Shown here piece after piece: positions 52,022-60,791 of a stretch of DNA of 64,000 nucleotides (its first letter is position 1; each line of letters begins with the position of its first letter). Position numbers and translations under genes: made by a program. Source of the stretch: Pontibacter ummariensis (GTDB lineage Bacteria; Bacteroidota; Bacteroidia; Cytophagales; Hymenobacteraceae); contig NZ_FZOQ01000003.1 of NCBI RefSeq assembly GCF_900188175.1, positions 62,001-126,000 on the forward strand. Reading direction: 5' to 3'. The notes under the pieces are model-generated. The model was not told where the DNA came from and ran no database searches. It saw only the letters and a program-made list of their open reading frames with translations.

Positions 52022-54967
52022 ATGAAATTCGCAAGGCTGGCTCTCTTTGTCAGGGATTACTTTGTTGCGGTCTTCTCCTTTCTGCTCATCTTCCTGCTCA
52101 CGCTTTTTATTTACTCCGAAACAAAGAAAAAGGCAGAGGAACGCAGCGAAAGGTTGTTTGTGCTGCGTGCAGAACAGGCAACAGAGGCGATAGAGAAGCG
52201 CATGCGCGACTATATCCAGGTACTGTCCGGCGCCAAAGCGCTCTTTATAGCCACCGATACCGTGGAGCGGCAGGCATGGCAGGCCTATTATAAGTCTCTG
52301 AACCTGGAGCAGAATTACCCCGGCATTCTGGGGCTTGGCTATGCGCACGTGATTTATCCGCAGGAGTTGGAGGCCCATGAAGAGCGGATCCGCAGGGAGG
52401 GCTTTTCGGATTACAGGGTTTACCCGGAGGGGAAGCGCCCTGTTTACACGTCTATTGTTTTTCTGGAGCCTTTCTCCGGTAGCAACCTGCGGGCCTTTGG
52501 CTTTGACATGTTCAGTGAGCCTGTGCGCCAGTCCGCTATGCGCATTGCCCGCGACACAAAGCAGCCGGCCTTGTCGGGCAAGGTGCGGCTGGTGCAGGAA
52601 ATGGGACATGACGAGCAGGCAGGTTTCCTGATCTACCTGCCCGTATACAAAGACAACGCCAGCCCCGAGTCCATTTTAGAGCGACAGACACTGATAGAAG
52701 GTTACGTGTACAGCCCTTTCCGGGCGAAAGACCTGATGACCTCTATCCTGGACAATAACTTTGATGATATAGACCTAGAGGTGTATGATGATCCTGACCT
52801 AAGTGAGGCGTCTGTTCTCTACAGCTCTGACTCTACCCTTTTCTATCATACCCCTAGTGACAGGCGGTTCAGCAAACTCAGCACGATCAGCATCGGGAAC
52901 CATACCTGGCGCATCTACTTAACTGCCGAGCCGGATTTTGGCAGGTCTGCCGACACGGAGCTCCCTTACTTTATCCTGCTGGGTGGCTGTATCATGAGCC
53001 TGCTCATGTTCTTTATTATCTGGTCGCTGTCGAACAGCCGTCGGGTTAACCGACTGAAGCAGACGATTACAGACAACGCGACAGGAGCGCTTTTTATCAT
53101 CGATGCCAAAGGCTACTGCACCTTTATGAACCCTGCCGCAGAGGAGATGACGGGCTATACCTTCGAAGAGATACAGGAGAAGCCCCTGCACGACCTGATC
53201 CATTACAAACACCCGGATGGCTCTCCTTTCCCTATGGCAGACTGCCCGATCGGGAAGGCACTGATGGCAAAAGAGCCGTTGCAGGGCCAGGAGGACGTTT
53301 TCGTGCGGAAAGATGGCTCTTTCTTTAACGTTTCCTGTGCTGTACAGCCTATTATAGAGAACGGGCAGGTAGGATATACTATTATCGAAGTACGGGACAT
53401 AACAGATGAGAAGCGGGCACAGGAGGCCATCATAGAAAGCGAAGCACGCTTCAGAACGATGGCGGATAACGCCCCGGTCATGATTTGGGTGGGTGACTCT
53501 TGGGGGGAGTTTATCTATGTGAACAAGCAGTGGGTCGACTTTACAGGGATATCTTTTGAAGAGAGTATTAGCTTGGGATGGCGGCAAGTACTGGAGGAAA
53601 GCACTGCCGCCCAATATGCCGATGTATTTAAAAAAGCATCGGAAGAGGCAGGCTCCTTTAAGATGGAGATGCGTATGCGCCGGCACGATGGACAGATCTG
53701 CTGGGTGATGAACACGGCGATGCCTCGCTATGGCGTGAATGGAGAGTTTTTGGGGCACATCGGCTCTATCATCGATATCACCGAGATAAAAGAGGCCGAG
53801 CGTAAGGTGAAGCAAAATGCTGAGCTGATTCAGAAGTTGTTCCTGGAGGTACCGGCAGTGGTAGCCCTGGTGCGAGCCCCGGATTACCAGTATGTGTTGG
53901 CTAACCCGCAGTACCGCAAGTTGTACGGCAACCGGTCTTTTGTGGGCAAGAGTATCTATGAGGCCCACTCCGAGAAAGAAGGCCGTGGCTTCTTTAAACG
54001 CATGGAGCAGGTGTTCCGCACGGGCAAACCCTTTGTGGGCAACGAGATGCCCTCCACCATTAACCGCAACGGCATGAAGGCAGGGCAACAGGTGCAGGCG
54101 TATTTTAACCTGGTGTACCAGCCCCTGATCGACGGGCAGGGGAACGTAGAGGCGGTTCTGATTTTTGCCGTAGAGGTGACAGAGCTGGTAAACGCGCGCA
54201 AAGAGCTGATCACGATAAACAAAGAGCTGAGCGACAAAAACGCCGAGCTGTTACGCACAAACAATGACCTGGACAGTTTTGTGTACACCGCCTCTCACGA
54301 CCTAAAGTCCCCCATTGCCAACATGGAAGGCCTTGCCTCGCTCCTACGCGATATATTGCAGGGCAAGCTGGAGCAGGAGGACATGCAGATACTGGACATG
54401 GTGCAGCAGGCCGTCAACAAGCTGAAAAGCACGATCGCCGACCTAGCAGAGATCACCAAGGTACAGAAAGAGCTGCAAGTCTCGGTAGAGCCCCTCTCCT
54501 TCGATGCCATGCTGCAGGACATTAAAGCCGACATCAACAGCATTGTGGCGGAGTCCGGTGCCAGTATTACAGCAGACCTTCAGGTGCAGAATATCCTGTA
54601 CACACGAAAGAACCTGCGTAGTATTATTTATAACCTGGTGTCCAATGCCATTAAGTATAAGTCGCCGGAGCGCCAGCCGGTGGTACACATCCGTACGCGG
54701 CAGGAGGGCGAGTACATCGTACTGGAAGTACAGGACAACGGCCTGGGCATTAAGAAAGAGCAGCAGCACAAGCTGTTTACCATGTTTAAGCGCCTGCATA
54801 ACCACGTGGATGGCACAGGTATTGGGCTCTACATCGTGAAGCGCATCATCGAGAACAATGGCGGCCGCATAGAGGTGGAAAGCGAACTGGGCGAGGGCAC
54901 TACTTTCCGCGTTTATTTCAAGCAGGAGCCTGTTCCAGCCCCTGCCATTCAAGGCTATGGCAGCTGA
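52022..54967 (+). CDS. CHASE/PAS-domain sensor histidine kinase
   Basis: A 981-residue membrane sensor kinase. TM1 is at about 15-36, then a periplasmic CHASE domain (about 75-265, with GLGYAHVIYP and FGFDMFSEPVRQSAMR), and TM2 at about 315-337. Three PAS domains follow (about 345-465, 470-600 and 605-735; for example RFRTMADNAPVMIWV). The HisKA H-box is ASHDLKSPIANM with H759. The HATPase domain has NLVSNAIKYKSP (N box), VQDNGLGIKK (G1) and DGTGIGLYIVKRI (G2). It would sense an unknown extracellular ligand, with cytosolic inputs through PAS. There is no receiver domain and no adjacent response regulator, so it is an orphan kinase. It has its own promoter, and radA follows separately. Confidence 0.92.
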   Translation: MKFARLALFVRDYFVAVFSFLLIFLLTLFIYSETKKKAEERSERLFVLRAEQATEAIEKRMRDYIQVLSGAKALFIATDTVERQAWQAYYKSLNLEQNYPGILGLGYAHVIYPQELEAHEERIRREGFSDYRVYPEGKRPVYTSIVFLEPFSGSNLRAFGFDMFSEPVRQSAMRIARDTKQPALSGKVRLVQEMGHDEQAGFLIYLPVYKDNASPESILERQTLIEGYVYSPFRAKDLMTSILDNNFDDIDLEVYDDPDLSEASVLYSSDSTLFYHTPSDRRFSKLSTISIGNHTWRIYLTAEPDFGRSADTELPYFILLGGCIMSLLMFFIIWSLSNSRRVNRLKQTITDNATGALFIIDAKGYCTFMNPAAEEMTGYTFEEIQEKPLHDLIHYKHPDGSPFPMADCPIGKALMAKEPLQGQEDVFVRKDGSFFNVSCAVQPIIENGQVGYTIIEVRDITDEKRAQEAIIESEARFRTMADNAPVMIWVGDSWGEFIYVNKQWVDFTGISFEESISLGWRQVLEESTAAQYADVFKKASEEAGSFKMEMRMRRHDGQICWVMNTAMPRYGVNGEFLGHIGSIIDITEIKEAERKVKQNAELIQKLFLEVPAVVALVRAPDYQYVLANPQYRKLYGNRSFVGKSIYEAHSEKEGRGFFKRMEQVFRTGKPFVGNEMPSTINRNGMKAGQQVQAYFNLVYQPLIDGQGNVEAVLIFAVEVTELVNARKELITINKELSDKNAELLRTNNDLDSFVYTASHDLKSPIANMEGLASLLRDILQGKLEQEDMQILDMVQQAVNKLKSTIADLAEITKVQKELQVSVEPLSFDAMLQDIKADINSIVAESGASITADLQVQNILYTRKNLRSIIYNLVSNAIKYKSPERQPVVHIRTRQEGEYIVLEVQDNGLGIKKEQQHKLFTMFKRLHNHVDGTGIGLYIVKRIIENNGGRIEVESELGEGTTFRVYFKQEPVPAPAIQGYGS

Positions 54968-55045
54968 AGGCCCTCCTGTAAAAACCGCTTCTTTTTAATT
55001 TCTTCTATCCTAAAAATAATAGCATAAGTTGATCGATATGTGTCT

Positions 55046-55053
55046 TATTTTTG
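55046..55053 (+). promoter_or_regulatory. -7-like element upstream of radA
   Basis: TATTTTTG fits TAnnTTTG and lies 61 nt before the radA ATG. A TTG is 14 nt upstream, closer than normal. Weak support only. Confidence 0.35.
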
Positions 55054-55113
55054 TTTTATAGAGCTGTGCCAGCCACAGCTTAAACAACCAGAATAAGAGA
55101 ATAAAACGAATTA

Positions 55114-56493
55114 ATGGCAAAAATAAAGACATCCTACTTCTGCCAGAACTGTGGTGCCCAGTCTGCTAAATGGATTGGCAAATGCCCGGCTTGCGGCGAG
55201 TGGAATACGTATGTAGAAGAGGTAGTACAGCGCGAGGAGGTAACGCCTACCACGGCCTGGAAAGTAGGCAGCAGCACCGCACAGGTGTCTAATAAACCCA
55301 AACCTATCGCCGATATCAGCTATCAGGAACAGCAACGCATTATCACGCAGGACCAGGAACTGAACCGGGTGCTGGGCGGCGGCATTGTGCCGGGCTCTAT
55401 GGTGCTGATCGGGGGGGAGCCGGGCATTGGTAAGTCGACCCTGATGCTGCAGATTGCCCTGAGCCTGCGAAGCCTGAAGGTGTTGTACGTGAGCGGAGAG
55501 GAAAGCGAGCAGCAGATAAAAATGCGCGCCGAGCGCCTCACGGCCCAAACCTCCGACTGCTTTATTCTGACAGAGACGGGCACACAAAATATCTTTAAGC
55601 AGGTGGAGCAGATACGGCCGCAGGTACTGATCATCGACTCGATCCAGACCTTGCACTCCTCTTTTATTGAGGCCGGGGCGGGCAGTGTGAGCCAGGTTCG
55701 GGAGTGCACGGCAGAGTTACTCAAGTTTGCGAAAGAGAGCGGTACGCCTGTTTTCCTGATCGGCCATATTACAAAAGAGGGCAACCTGGCAGGACCAAAG
55801 ATACTGGAGCACATGGTAGACACGGTGCTGACCTTCGAGGGCGACCGCCACATGACTTACCGCATCCTGCGCACGACCAAAAACCGTTTCGGCTCTACCT
55901 CAGAGCTGGGTATTTACGAGATGCTGGGCTCCGGCCTGCGGGAGGTCAGCAACCCTTCGGAGATCCTGATCTCGCAACGGGAGGATGCCTTTAGCGGTAT
56001 TTCCATTGGCGGTACCCTGGAGGGTAACCGGCCCCTGCTGATCGAGGTGCAGAGCCTCGTCTCCCCTGCCACCTACGGTACGCCCCAACGCACCAGCACT
56101 GGTTTTGATGCCAAGCGCCTGAACATGTTGCTGGCCGTGCTGGAGAAGCGCGGAGGCTATCGCCTTGGGGCGCAGGACGTATTCCTGAATATAGCAGGAG
56201 GCCTGAAGGTAGAAGACCCTGCCCTGGACCTGGCCGTATGTGCCTCTATCCTGTCTTCTTTTGAAGACATGCCGATACCGAGCACTGCTTGCTTTGCTGC
56301 CGAGGTGGGCCTGGGGGGGGAGGTACGGGCCGTGAACCGGGTAGAAAACCGCATCAGCGAAGCCGAGAAGCTGGGCTTTAAGGATATTTACATCTCTAAG
56401 TACAATAAGAAGGGCGTAGACTTCAGCAAGTTCTCCATTAACATTCATCCTTTCGGAAGACTGGAGGAAGTGTTTAGCAGCCTGTTTGGGTAA
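55114..56493 (+). CDS. radA: DNA repair protein RadA
   Basis: RadA (Sms) is a RecA-related helicase that promotes branch migration during recombination. The N-terminal C4 zinc finger uses C10, C13, C24 and C27 (CQNCG...CPACGEW). The Walker A motif GEPGIGKST is at 101-109 and the Walker B-like strand is VLIIDSIQTL. The RadA-specific KNRFG motif (KNRFGSTSELGIYEM) is present, and the C-terminal part forms a Lon-protease-like domain. Length 459 is standard. It ends before a terminator and is separate from the baeRF-like gene. Confidence 0.96.
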   Translation: MAKIKTSYFCQNCGAQSAKWIGKCPACGEWNTYVEEVVQREEVTPTTAWKVGSSTAQVSNKPKPIADISYQEQQRIITQDQELNRVLGGGIVPGSMVLIGGEPGIGKSTLMLQIALSLRSLKVLYVSGEESEQQIKMRAERLTAQTSDCFILTETGTQNIFKQVEQIRPQVLIIDSIQTLHSSFIEAGAGSVSQVRECTAELLKFAKESGTPVFLIGHITKEGNLAGPKILEHMVDTVLTFEGDRHMTYRILRTTKNRFGSTSELGIYEMLGSGLREVSNPSEILISQREDAFSGISIGGTLEGNRPLLIEVQSLVSPATYGTPQRTSTGFDAKRLNMLLAVLEKRGGYRLGAQDVFLNIAGGLKVEDPALDLAVCASILSSFEDMPIPSTACFAAEVGLGGEVRAVNRVENRISEAEKLGFKDIYISKYNKKGVDFSKFSINIHPFGRLEEVFSSLFG

Positions 56494-56535
56494 ACTGTCT
56501 GGGCTTTGCTAAGCCCGTAGTCACTCCTGTAAGAG

Positions 56536-56574
56536 AAGCCGTCTGGTATACGAAAAGCGCCGGGCGGCTTTTTT
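56536..56574 (+). terminator. radA terminator
   Basis: AAGCCG pairs with CGGCTT around a longer loop that may form extra pairs, followed by a TTTTTT run on the plus strand. Confidence 0.7.
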
Positions 56575-56653
56575 ATGCCTACTGATTAAAGCATAAACCC
56601 ATCTTTGCCCCGCAAATAACCGTTAAATAAATAGATGCGTACTTAAATCTTAC

Positions 56654-56676
56654 ACCTCCTGCCCCTTGCAGGAGGT
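56654..56676 (+). other. Leader hairpin upstream of the baeRF-like gene
   Basis: ACCTCCTGC (56654-56662) and GCAGGAGGT (56668-56676) form a perfect 9-bp stem with loop CCCTT. It contains GGAGG but lies 45 nt from the ATG, so it is not the ribosome site of this gene. No T-run follows. Confidence 0.45.
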
Positions 56677-56720
56677 CATTTAACTGAATTTGCAAACAAT
56701 AAATACTAATAGATAAGCAT

Positions 56721-57911
56721 ATGGCATTAATCAATAAAAGTGACATTGAGAAGTTGATAAATGTACAGAGCAACACCAACGCCTTGTGCATTTCCTTCTA
56801 TTTACCCACTCACCGCGCAGGCAAGGAAACGCTGAACGGGATGGATGGCATTGCCTTTAAAAACGAGATACGTAAGGCAAAAGACCTTTTAAAAGAGCAT
56901 GGCGTATCGGATCCGGAAATAGAGGAGTACCTGAAGCCGGCAGAAAACTTGCTGAATGATAACAACTTCTGGCGCCACCAGGGCGAGGGCCTGGCGGTGT
57001 TCATCACCAAAGGCTTTTCAACCTACTATACCCTTCCCATCTCGATGCCCACAGCCGTTTATGTGCTGAATCAGTTCTATATAACTCCTTTACTGCCAGT
57101 GCTGAGCCAGAATGGCCGCTTCTTTATCCTTTGCCTGTACCGTGAGAAAATAGGGTTCTTTGAAGCAACGATTGATAATATTCGGCAGATAGATATTAGC
57201 TCTTTCGCCCCTGAAACAATGAGTGAGTCCCTTAAGTTTGATGTAAAAGGCAATGACCAGGACTTCCAGCATAGTCGCACCACCGTGAACGGCGTGAACA
57301 TCATGGGCAATGAGTCCGGTTCGACAAAAGGTGACTTTGAGCATGGCCGCGTGCGGGAGTTCATGAACGACCTGGACAACAGCCTATGGGATAACATCCT
57401 GCACGACTCGGATGAGCCTCTGGTGCTGGCTGGGGTAGACCATTACTGCGCTCTTTACCGAAAGTACAGCAAGTACAAGAACATTTTGCCGGAGAACGTA
57501 CCGTTTGATGAGAATGTGGACCTGATCAACAAGAAGCATGTACATGAAAAGGCAATAGAGGTAGTAAAACCACTCATGCAGAAGAGCCATGCCGATTCCT
57601 TTACCCGCTATCAGAACGTGGCAGGTACCGGCGTTACCTCCGATGATATCGCTACGGTGGCAGCAGAGTCAGTACACGGACGCATTGATACGCTGTTCGT
57701 TACCCCTAGCCAGCCCGTATGGGGAAGCTATGACGCGAAAAGTGCATCTGCCGAGGTACATGAAGAGTACCAGCGCGGTGACGACGACCTGATTAACCTG
57801 GCAGCGGTAAAGACAATCTCGCAGGGCGGTAAAGTGTACGTGAGTAGCTACGACGGCATGTCAGAGGTGAGCAACGGACGCGGAAGCGTGAAGGCCCTCT
57901 TCAGGTACTAA
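56721..57911 (+). CDS. baeRF-like (archaeo-eukaryotic release-factor-type) protein
   Basis: A 396-residue soluble protein that I recognise as a bacterial relative of archaeo-eukaryotic release factor/Dom34 domains (baeRF family, perhaps baeRF3 or baeRF7). The N-terminal stretch INVQSNTNALCISFYLPTHRAG is the typical start. Then FWRHQGEGLAVFITKGFSTYYTLPI and FFILCLYREKIGFFEATIDNI match the first part of the fold, and LVLAGVDHYCALYRKYSKYKNIL a later eRF1-like domain. C-terminal GGKVYVSSYDGMSEV closes it. baeRF proteins are thought to act in ribosome rescue or stress, but direct evidence is sparse. It stands alone and its leader has a hairpin at 56654. Confidence 0.7.
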   Translation: MALINKSDIEKLINVQSNTNALCISFYLPTHRAGKETLNGMDGIAFKNEIRKAKDLLKEHGVSDPEIEEYLKPAENLLNDNNFWRHQGEGLAVFITKGFSTYYTLPISMPTAVYVLNQFYITPLLPVLSQNGRFFILCLYREKIGFFEATIDNIRQIDISSFAPETMSESLKFDVKGNDQDFQHSRTTVNGVNIMGNESGSTKGDFEHGRVREFMNDLDNSLWDNILHDSDEPLVLAGVDHYCALYRKYSKYKNILPENVPFDENVDLINKKHVHEKAIEVVKPLMQKSHADSFTRYQNVAGTGVTSDDIATVAAESVHGRIDTLFVTPSQPVWGSYDAKSASAEVHEEYQRGDDDLINLAAVKTISQGGKVYVSSYDGMSEVSNGRGSVKALFRY

Positions 57912-58032
57912 GACGTCTTGTTTTGGCCTTTCGCACCAGAAAGTATAACTTAGAGGGCAGCCTGTGCGGCTGCCCCTTTTTATTTAGCATACCGGGGCTA
58001 CTTAGCTCTTTTGCTGCTTTTTCCCTTTTTAT

Positions 58033-59055
58033 ATGAAGCTGCACCTTACTGATGGCCTCAACTTTCTTTCTAAGCTAACGCCCCTGCGCGCTTATAATGC
58101 GTTGCAAGTGGTGAGCAGTTACCTGCTCTCGAAGCTTACGGGGCAGGCCAGCCACTGGGGTATGCCCCTGAGCCTTGCCCTGGAGCCCACTACCTCCTGT
58201 AACCTGCGCTGCCCGGAGTGCCCCAGTGGTCTCCGTTCCTTTACCCGTCCAACAGGCATGCTGCAGGACGACCTGTTTAAAACTACTATCGACCAGCTAC
58301 ACAGGCGCCTGCTGTACCTGATATTCTACTTTCAGGGCGAACCGTACCTGCACAAGAACTTTCTGGGGCTGGTAAAGTACGCTTCCGATAGAGGAATTTA
58401 CACGGCCACCTCCACCAATGCGCATTTCCTGAGCGATGACATGGCCCGTAAGACCGTGGAGTCGGGGCTGGACCGCTTGATCGTGTCCATAGACGGTACC
58501 ACACAGGAAACCTATGCGGCCTACCGGGTAGGTGGTAAGCTGGATAAAGTACTGGAGGGCACAAGGAACGTGGTGAAGTGGAAAAAAGCTTTGAAGTCGA
58601 AAACGCCGCACATCATGTTCCAGTTTCTGGTGGTGCGGCCAAACGAGCACCAACTGGAGGACGTAAAGGAGTTGGCAAAAGAGCTGGGCGTGGACGAGGT
58701 GGCTTTTAAAACCGCTCAGATTTACGACTACCAGCAGGGGTCCCCGCTTATCCCGACCCTTGATTACTACTCCAGGTACCAGAACAACGGAGATGGCAGC
58801 TACACTATCAAGAACAAACTACTCAACCATTGTTGGAAAATGTGGCATTCCTGCGTTGTTACCTGGGATGGCCTGGTGGTGCCCTGCTGTTTCGATAAAG
58901 ATGCCGAGTACAGAATGGGCGACCTGAAGGATTATGACTTCAGGAAGGTGTGGCGTGGCACCGCTTACAACAAATTCCGGCAAAAGCTGTTAGGTTCGAG
59001 GGCGAACATTGAGATGTGCCGCAACTGTACCGAAGGCACGAGGGTATGGGCATGA
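58033..59055 (+). CDS. Radical SAM/SPASM-domain protein
   Basis: A 340-residue radical SAM enzyme. The [4Fe-4S] ligands are in CNLRCPEC (about 57-64), followed by the SAM-binding core (IFYFQGEPYLHKNF, DRLIVSIDGTTQETYAAY). The C-terminal SPASM-type cluster region is HCWKMWHSCVVTWDGLVVPCC and then CRNCTEG. SPASM proteins mature peptides or modify small molecules, but no precursor peptide gene is visible next to it. The mscS gene starts 40 nt downstream; co-transcription is likely but a shared role is not evident. Its substrate is unknown. Confidence 0.87.
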   Translation: MKLHLTDGLNFLSKLTPLRAYNALQVVSSYLLSKLTGQASHWGMPLSLALEPTTSCNLRCPECPSGLRSFTRPTGMLQDDLFKTTIDQLHRRLLYLIFYFQGEPYLHKNFLGLVKYASDRGIYTATSTNAHFLSDDMARKTVESGLDRLIVSIDGTTQETYAAYRVGGKLDKVLEGTRNVVKWKKALKSKTPHIMFQFLVVRPNEHQLEDVKELAKELGVDEVAFKTAQIYDYQQGSPLIPTLDYYSRYQNNGDGSYTIKNKLLNHCWKMWHSCVVTWDGLVVPCCFDKDAEYRMGDLKDYDFRKVWRGTAYNKFRQKLLGSRANIEMCRNCTEGTRVWA

Positions 59056-59094
59056 TCAATTTACCTTAACCGAGATACCAACTTGACAAATTAT

Positions 59095-60027
59095 ATGAAT
59101 GACCTGAATAAAACAGTAGAGTTGCTATGGGGTAAGCTGGAGGCCTGGGGGGACCAGGCTGTGCTGATGCTGCCCAATATTCTTGTAGCCATCATACTGT
59201 TAATTATCACCTTTTACGTGGCCGGCCTGGTGAAAGACTGGCTGGAGAAGTTTATTAACAGGTTCTCGCACAGCGCTGCCCTGAATAACCTCATCCTGAC
59301 GCTCCTGTACATTGGAATGATCATGGTGGGCTTCTTCTTTGCCCTCAACGTGCTGGGGCTCGACAAGGTAGTGATTTCCTTGCTGGCCGGTGTTGGTATC
59401 ATTGGTTTGGCCTTGGGTTTTGCCTTTCAGGATATTGCGGCCAACTTTATCTCCGGGGTTATTATTGCCGTGCAGAAGCCTTTTGGTGTTGGCGACATGA
59501 TCGAGACAAACGATTACTTCGGTACCATTGAGCGCATTACCCTGCGTACCATAGACGTGCGCCAGACAACAGGGGAGTTGGTAAGGCTGCCCAACAAAAT
59601 GGTGTTTGAGAATCCGCTCACGAACTTCTCTGTTTATGGCATACGGCGGATAGACGTAGAGGTGGGCATATCTTACGCCGAGGACCTGGAGCACGTGCAG
59701 CAGGTAGTAACAGAAGCACTACAGGACGTGAAGAACCGAGTAAAGACCAGAGACATTGAGGTGATGTATGATGCCTTTGGGGATAGCTCCATTAACTTTA
59801 AGGCGCGTTTCTGGGTGAGTTATAGCCGGCAGGTAGATTATGTGAGTGCCAAAAGCGATGCCATTATCCGCATTAAGAAAGCCTTTGACGCGAATGATAT
59901 CCTGATCCCATTCCCGATTCGTACCTTGGATTTTGGCATAAAAGGAGGCGAGAAGCTAAGTGAGGAGCTGCAAAAGATCAATGCTCAGATCAAGAATGGG
60001 CAGCACTTAGGCGGCAACGGAAAATAG
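59095..60027 (+). CDS. mscS: Small-conductance mechanosensitive channel (MscS type)
   Basis: A 310-residue channel with three TMs and the standard MscS architecture. TM1 is near LPNILVAIILLIITFYVAGL, TM2 is near LILTLLYIGMIMVGFFF, and TM3, the pore helix, is in VVISLLAGVGIIGLALGFAFQDIAANFISG. The beta domain (VGDMIETNDYFGTIERITLRT) and C-terminal alpha/beta part follow. It acts as a turgor-release valve. I used the ATG at 59095; a TTG at 59083 would add four residues. It sits 40 nt behind the radical SAM gene and ends at a long symmetric terminator. A different, much larger MscS is at 11411-13072. Confidence 0.9.
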   Translation: MNDLNKTVELLWGKLEAWGDQAVLMLPNILVAIILLIITFYVAGLVKDWLEKFINRFSHSAALNNLILTLLYIGMIMVGFFFALNVLGLDKVVISLLAGVGIIGLALGFAFQDIAANFISGVIIAVQKPFGVGDMIETNDYFGTIERITLRTIDVRQTTGELVRLPNKMVFENPLTNFSVYGIRRIDVEVGISYAEDLEHVQQVVTEALQDVKNRVKTRDIEVMYDAFGDSSINFKARFWVSYSRQVDYVSAKSDAIIRIKKAFDANDILIPFPIRTLDFGIKGGEKLSEELQKINAQIKNGQHLGGNGK

Positions 60028-60045
60028 TGCCTCTGTTAGTAGTGT

Positions 60046-60088
60046 AATAACAGGAAAGGCCAGTGTGTTACTGGCCTTTCCTGTTATT
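60046..60088. terminator. Symmetric terminator between convergent genes
   Basis: A perfect 19-bp stem (60046-60064 and 60070-60088) with loop GTGTT. Its right arm overlaps the stop codon of the minus-strand gene at 60084, so it can end transcription from both sides. Confidence 0.85.
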
Positions 60089-60434
60089 TATCTGGCTTAT
60101 CCACGTCTTTGCCGAGGTCCTGCACCTTCTTCAAAAAGTTTTCTACATTATCATCTGCATACGGACCATAAGCATCAGATATAGTGCCTTTCACCCCATT
60201 GGTGGTCTCTAACACATACAGTATAGACATGTCGCCCGGGTTTGTCTCTCCCTCAAAACGATAGAAGTTCACAATACGCACCTGCTCCGGGGTAAAAGTC
60301 TCCTTATCGTCCATTGTACTTAGCCGACCGTCCTCTGTAACCTTAAAGTCTGTCTTATAGCCTTCTTTACGCAGTTGGTTTAAAGCGCTTACCAGAGATG
60401 TTAATTCAACTTTGTTTTCCATGTTATTTTGCAT
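60084..60434 (-). CDS. Conserved hypothetical protein
   Basis: A 116-residue soluble protein, MQNNMENKVELTSLVSALNQLRKEGYKTDF; the Met at residue 5 may be the true start. The pattern KVTEDGRLSTMDDKETFTPEQVRIVNFYRFEGETNPGDMSILYVLETTNG is conserved among Bacteroidota proteins that are sometimes wrongly named phosphoribosylpyrophosphate synthetase; I see no PRPP motif. Function unknown. Its stop codon lies inside the symmetric terminator shared with mscS. Confidence 0.7.
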   Translation of the reverse strand: MQNNMENKVELTSLVSALNQLRKEGYKTDFKVTEDGRLSTMDDKETFTPEQVRIVNFYRFEGETNPGDMSILYVLETTNGVKGTISDAYGPYADDNVENFLKKVQDLGKDVDKPDK

Positions 60435-60578
60435 TTAATGTTTCAAGTTCAGGTATTGAACTATACGCAAAACAGAGCATTGGATACAAAATATATAGGA
60501 TAAAGCGCAAAAGAGGCAATCCGGCGCCCACCTGGCAAAGTAGGAATTAGCCCGTTGGCTGATAACAGCAGGCCGGAG

Positions 60579-60758
60579 TTAGGCCTTTACCTGTTTCTTC
60601 TCGAGGTCTTTCTGTATCTTCTTAAAGTCGATGCTAGAGCAGGCGCCGCCACAGCCCTTAGAGCAGCTGCTTTTAGCAGAGAAGCTACGATAAAGCACGC
60701 TGCCTACGTAAAAGGCTGCTACTAAAAAGATGACGAGAATGAGAAGTTCCTGTACCAT
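60579..60758 (-). CDS. FeoB-associated-type Cys-rich small membrane protein
   Basis: I found this 59-residue frame by translating the minus strand between the IMPase gene and the 60434 gene. It reads MVQELLILVIFLVAAFYVG (one TM) and then a Cys-rich stretch SSCSKGCGGACSS, followed by IDFKKIQKDLEKK. TM plus C-x3-C-x3-C is the layout of the FeoB-associated Cys-rich (P12-like) proteins, which accompany ferrous-iron transporters. No feoA or feoB is within the window, so the iron link is only by family. It starts 34 nt downstream of the IMPase stop and is probably the last gene of that operon. Confidence 0.78.
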   Translation of the reverse strand: MVQELLILVIFLVAAFYVGSVLYRSFSAKSSCSKGCGGACSSIDFKKIQKDLEKKQVKA

Positions 60759-60791
60759 GTGCTTTGTAAACTAAATGCGGGTAAAAAAAGT

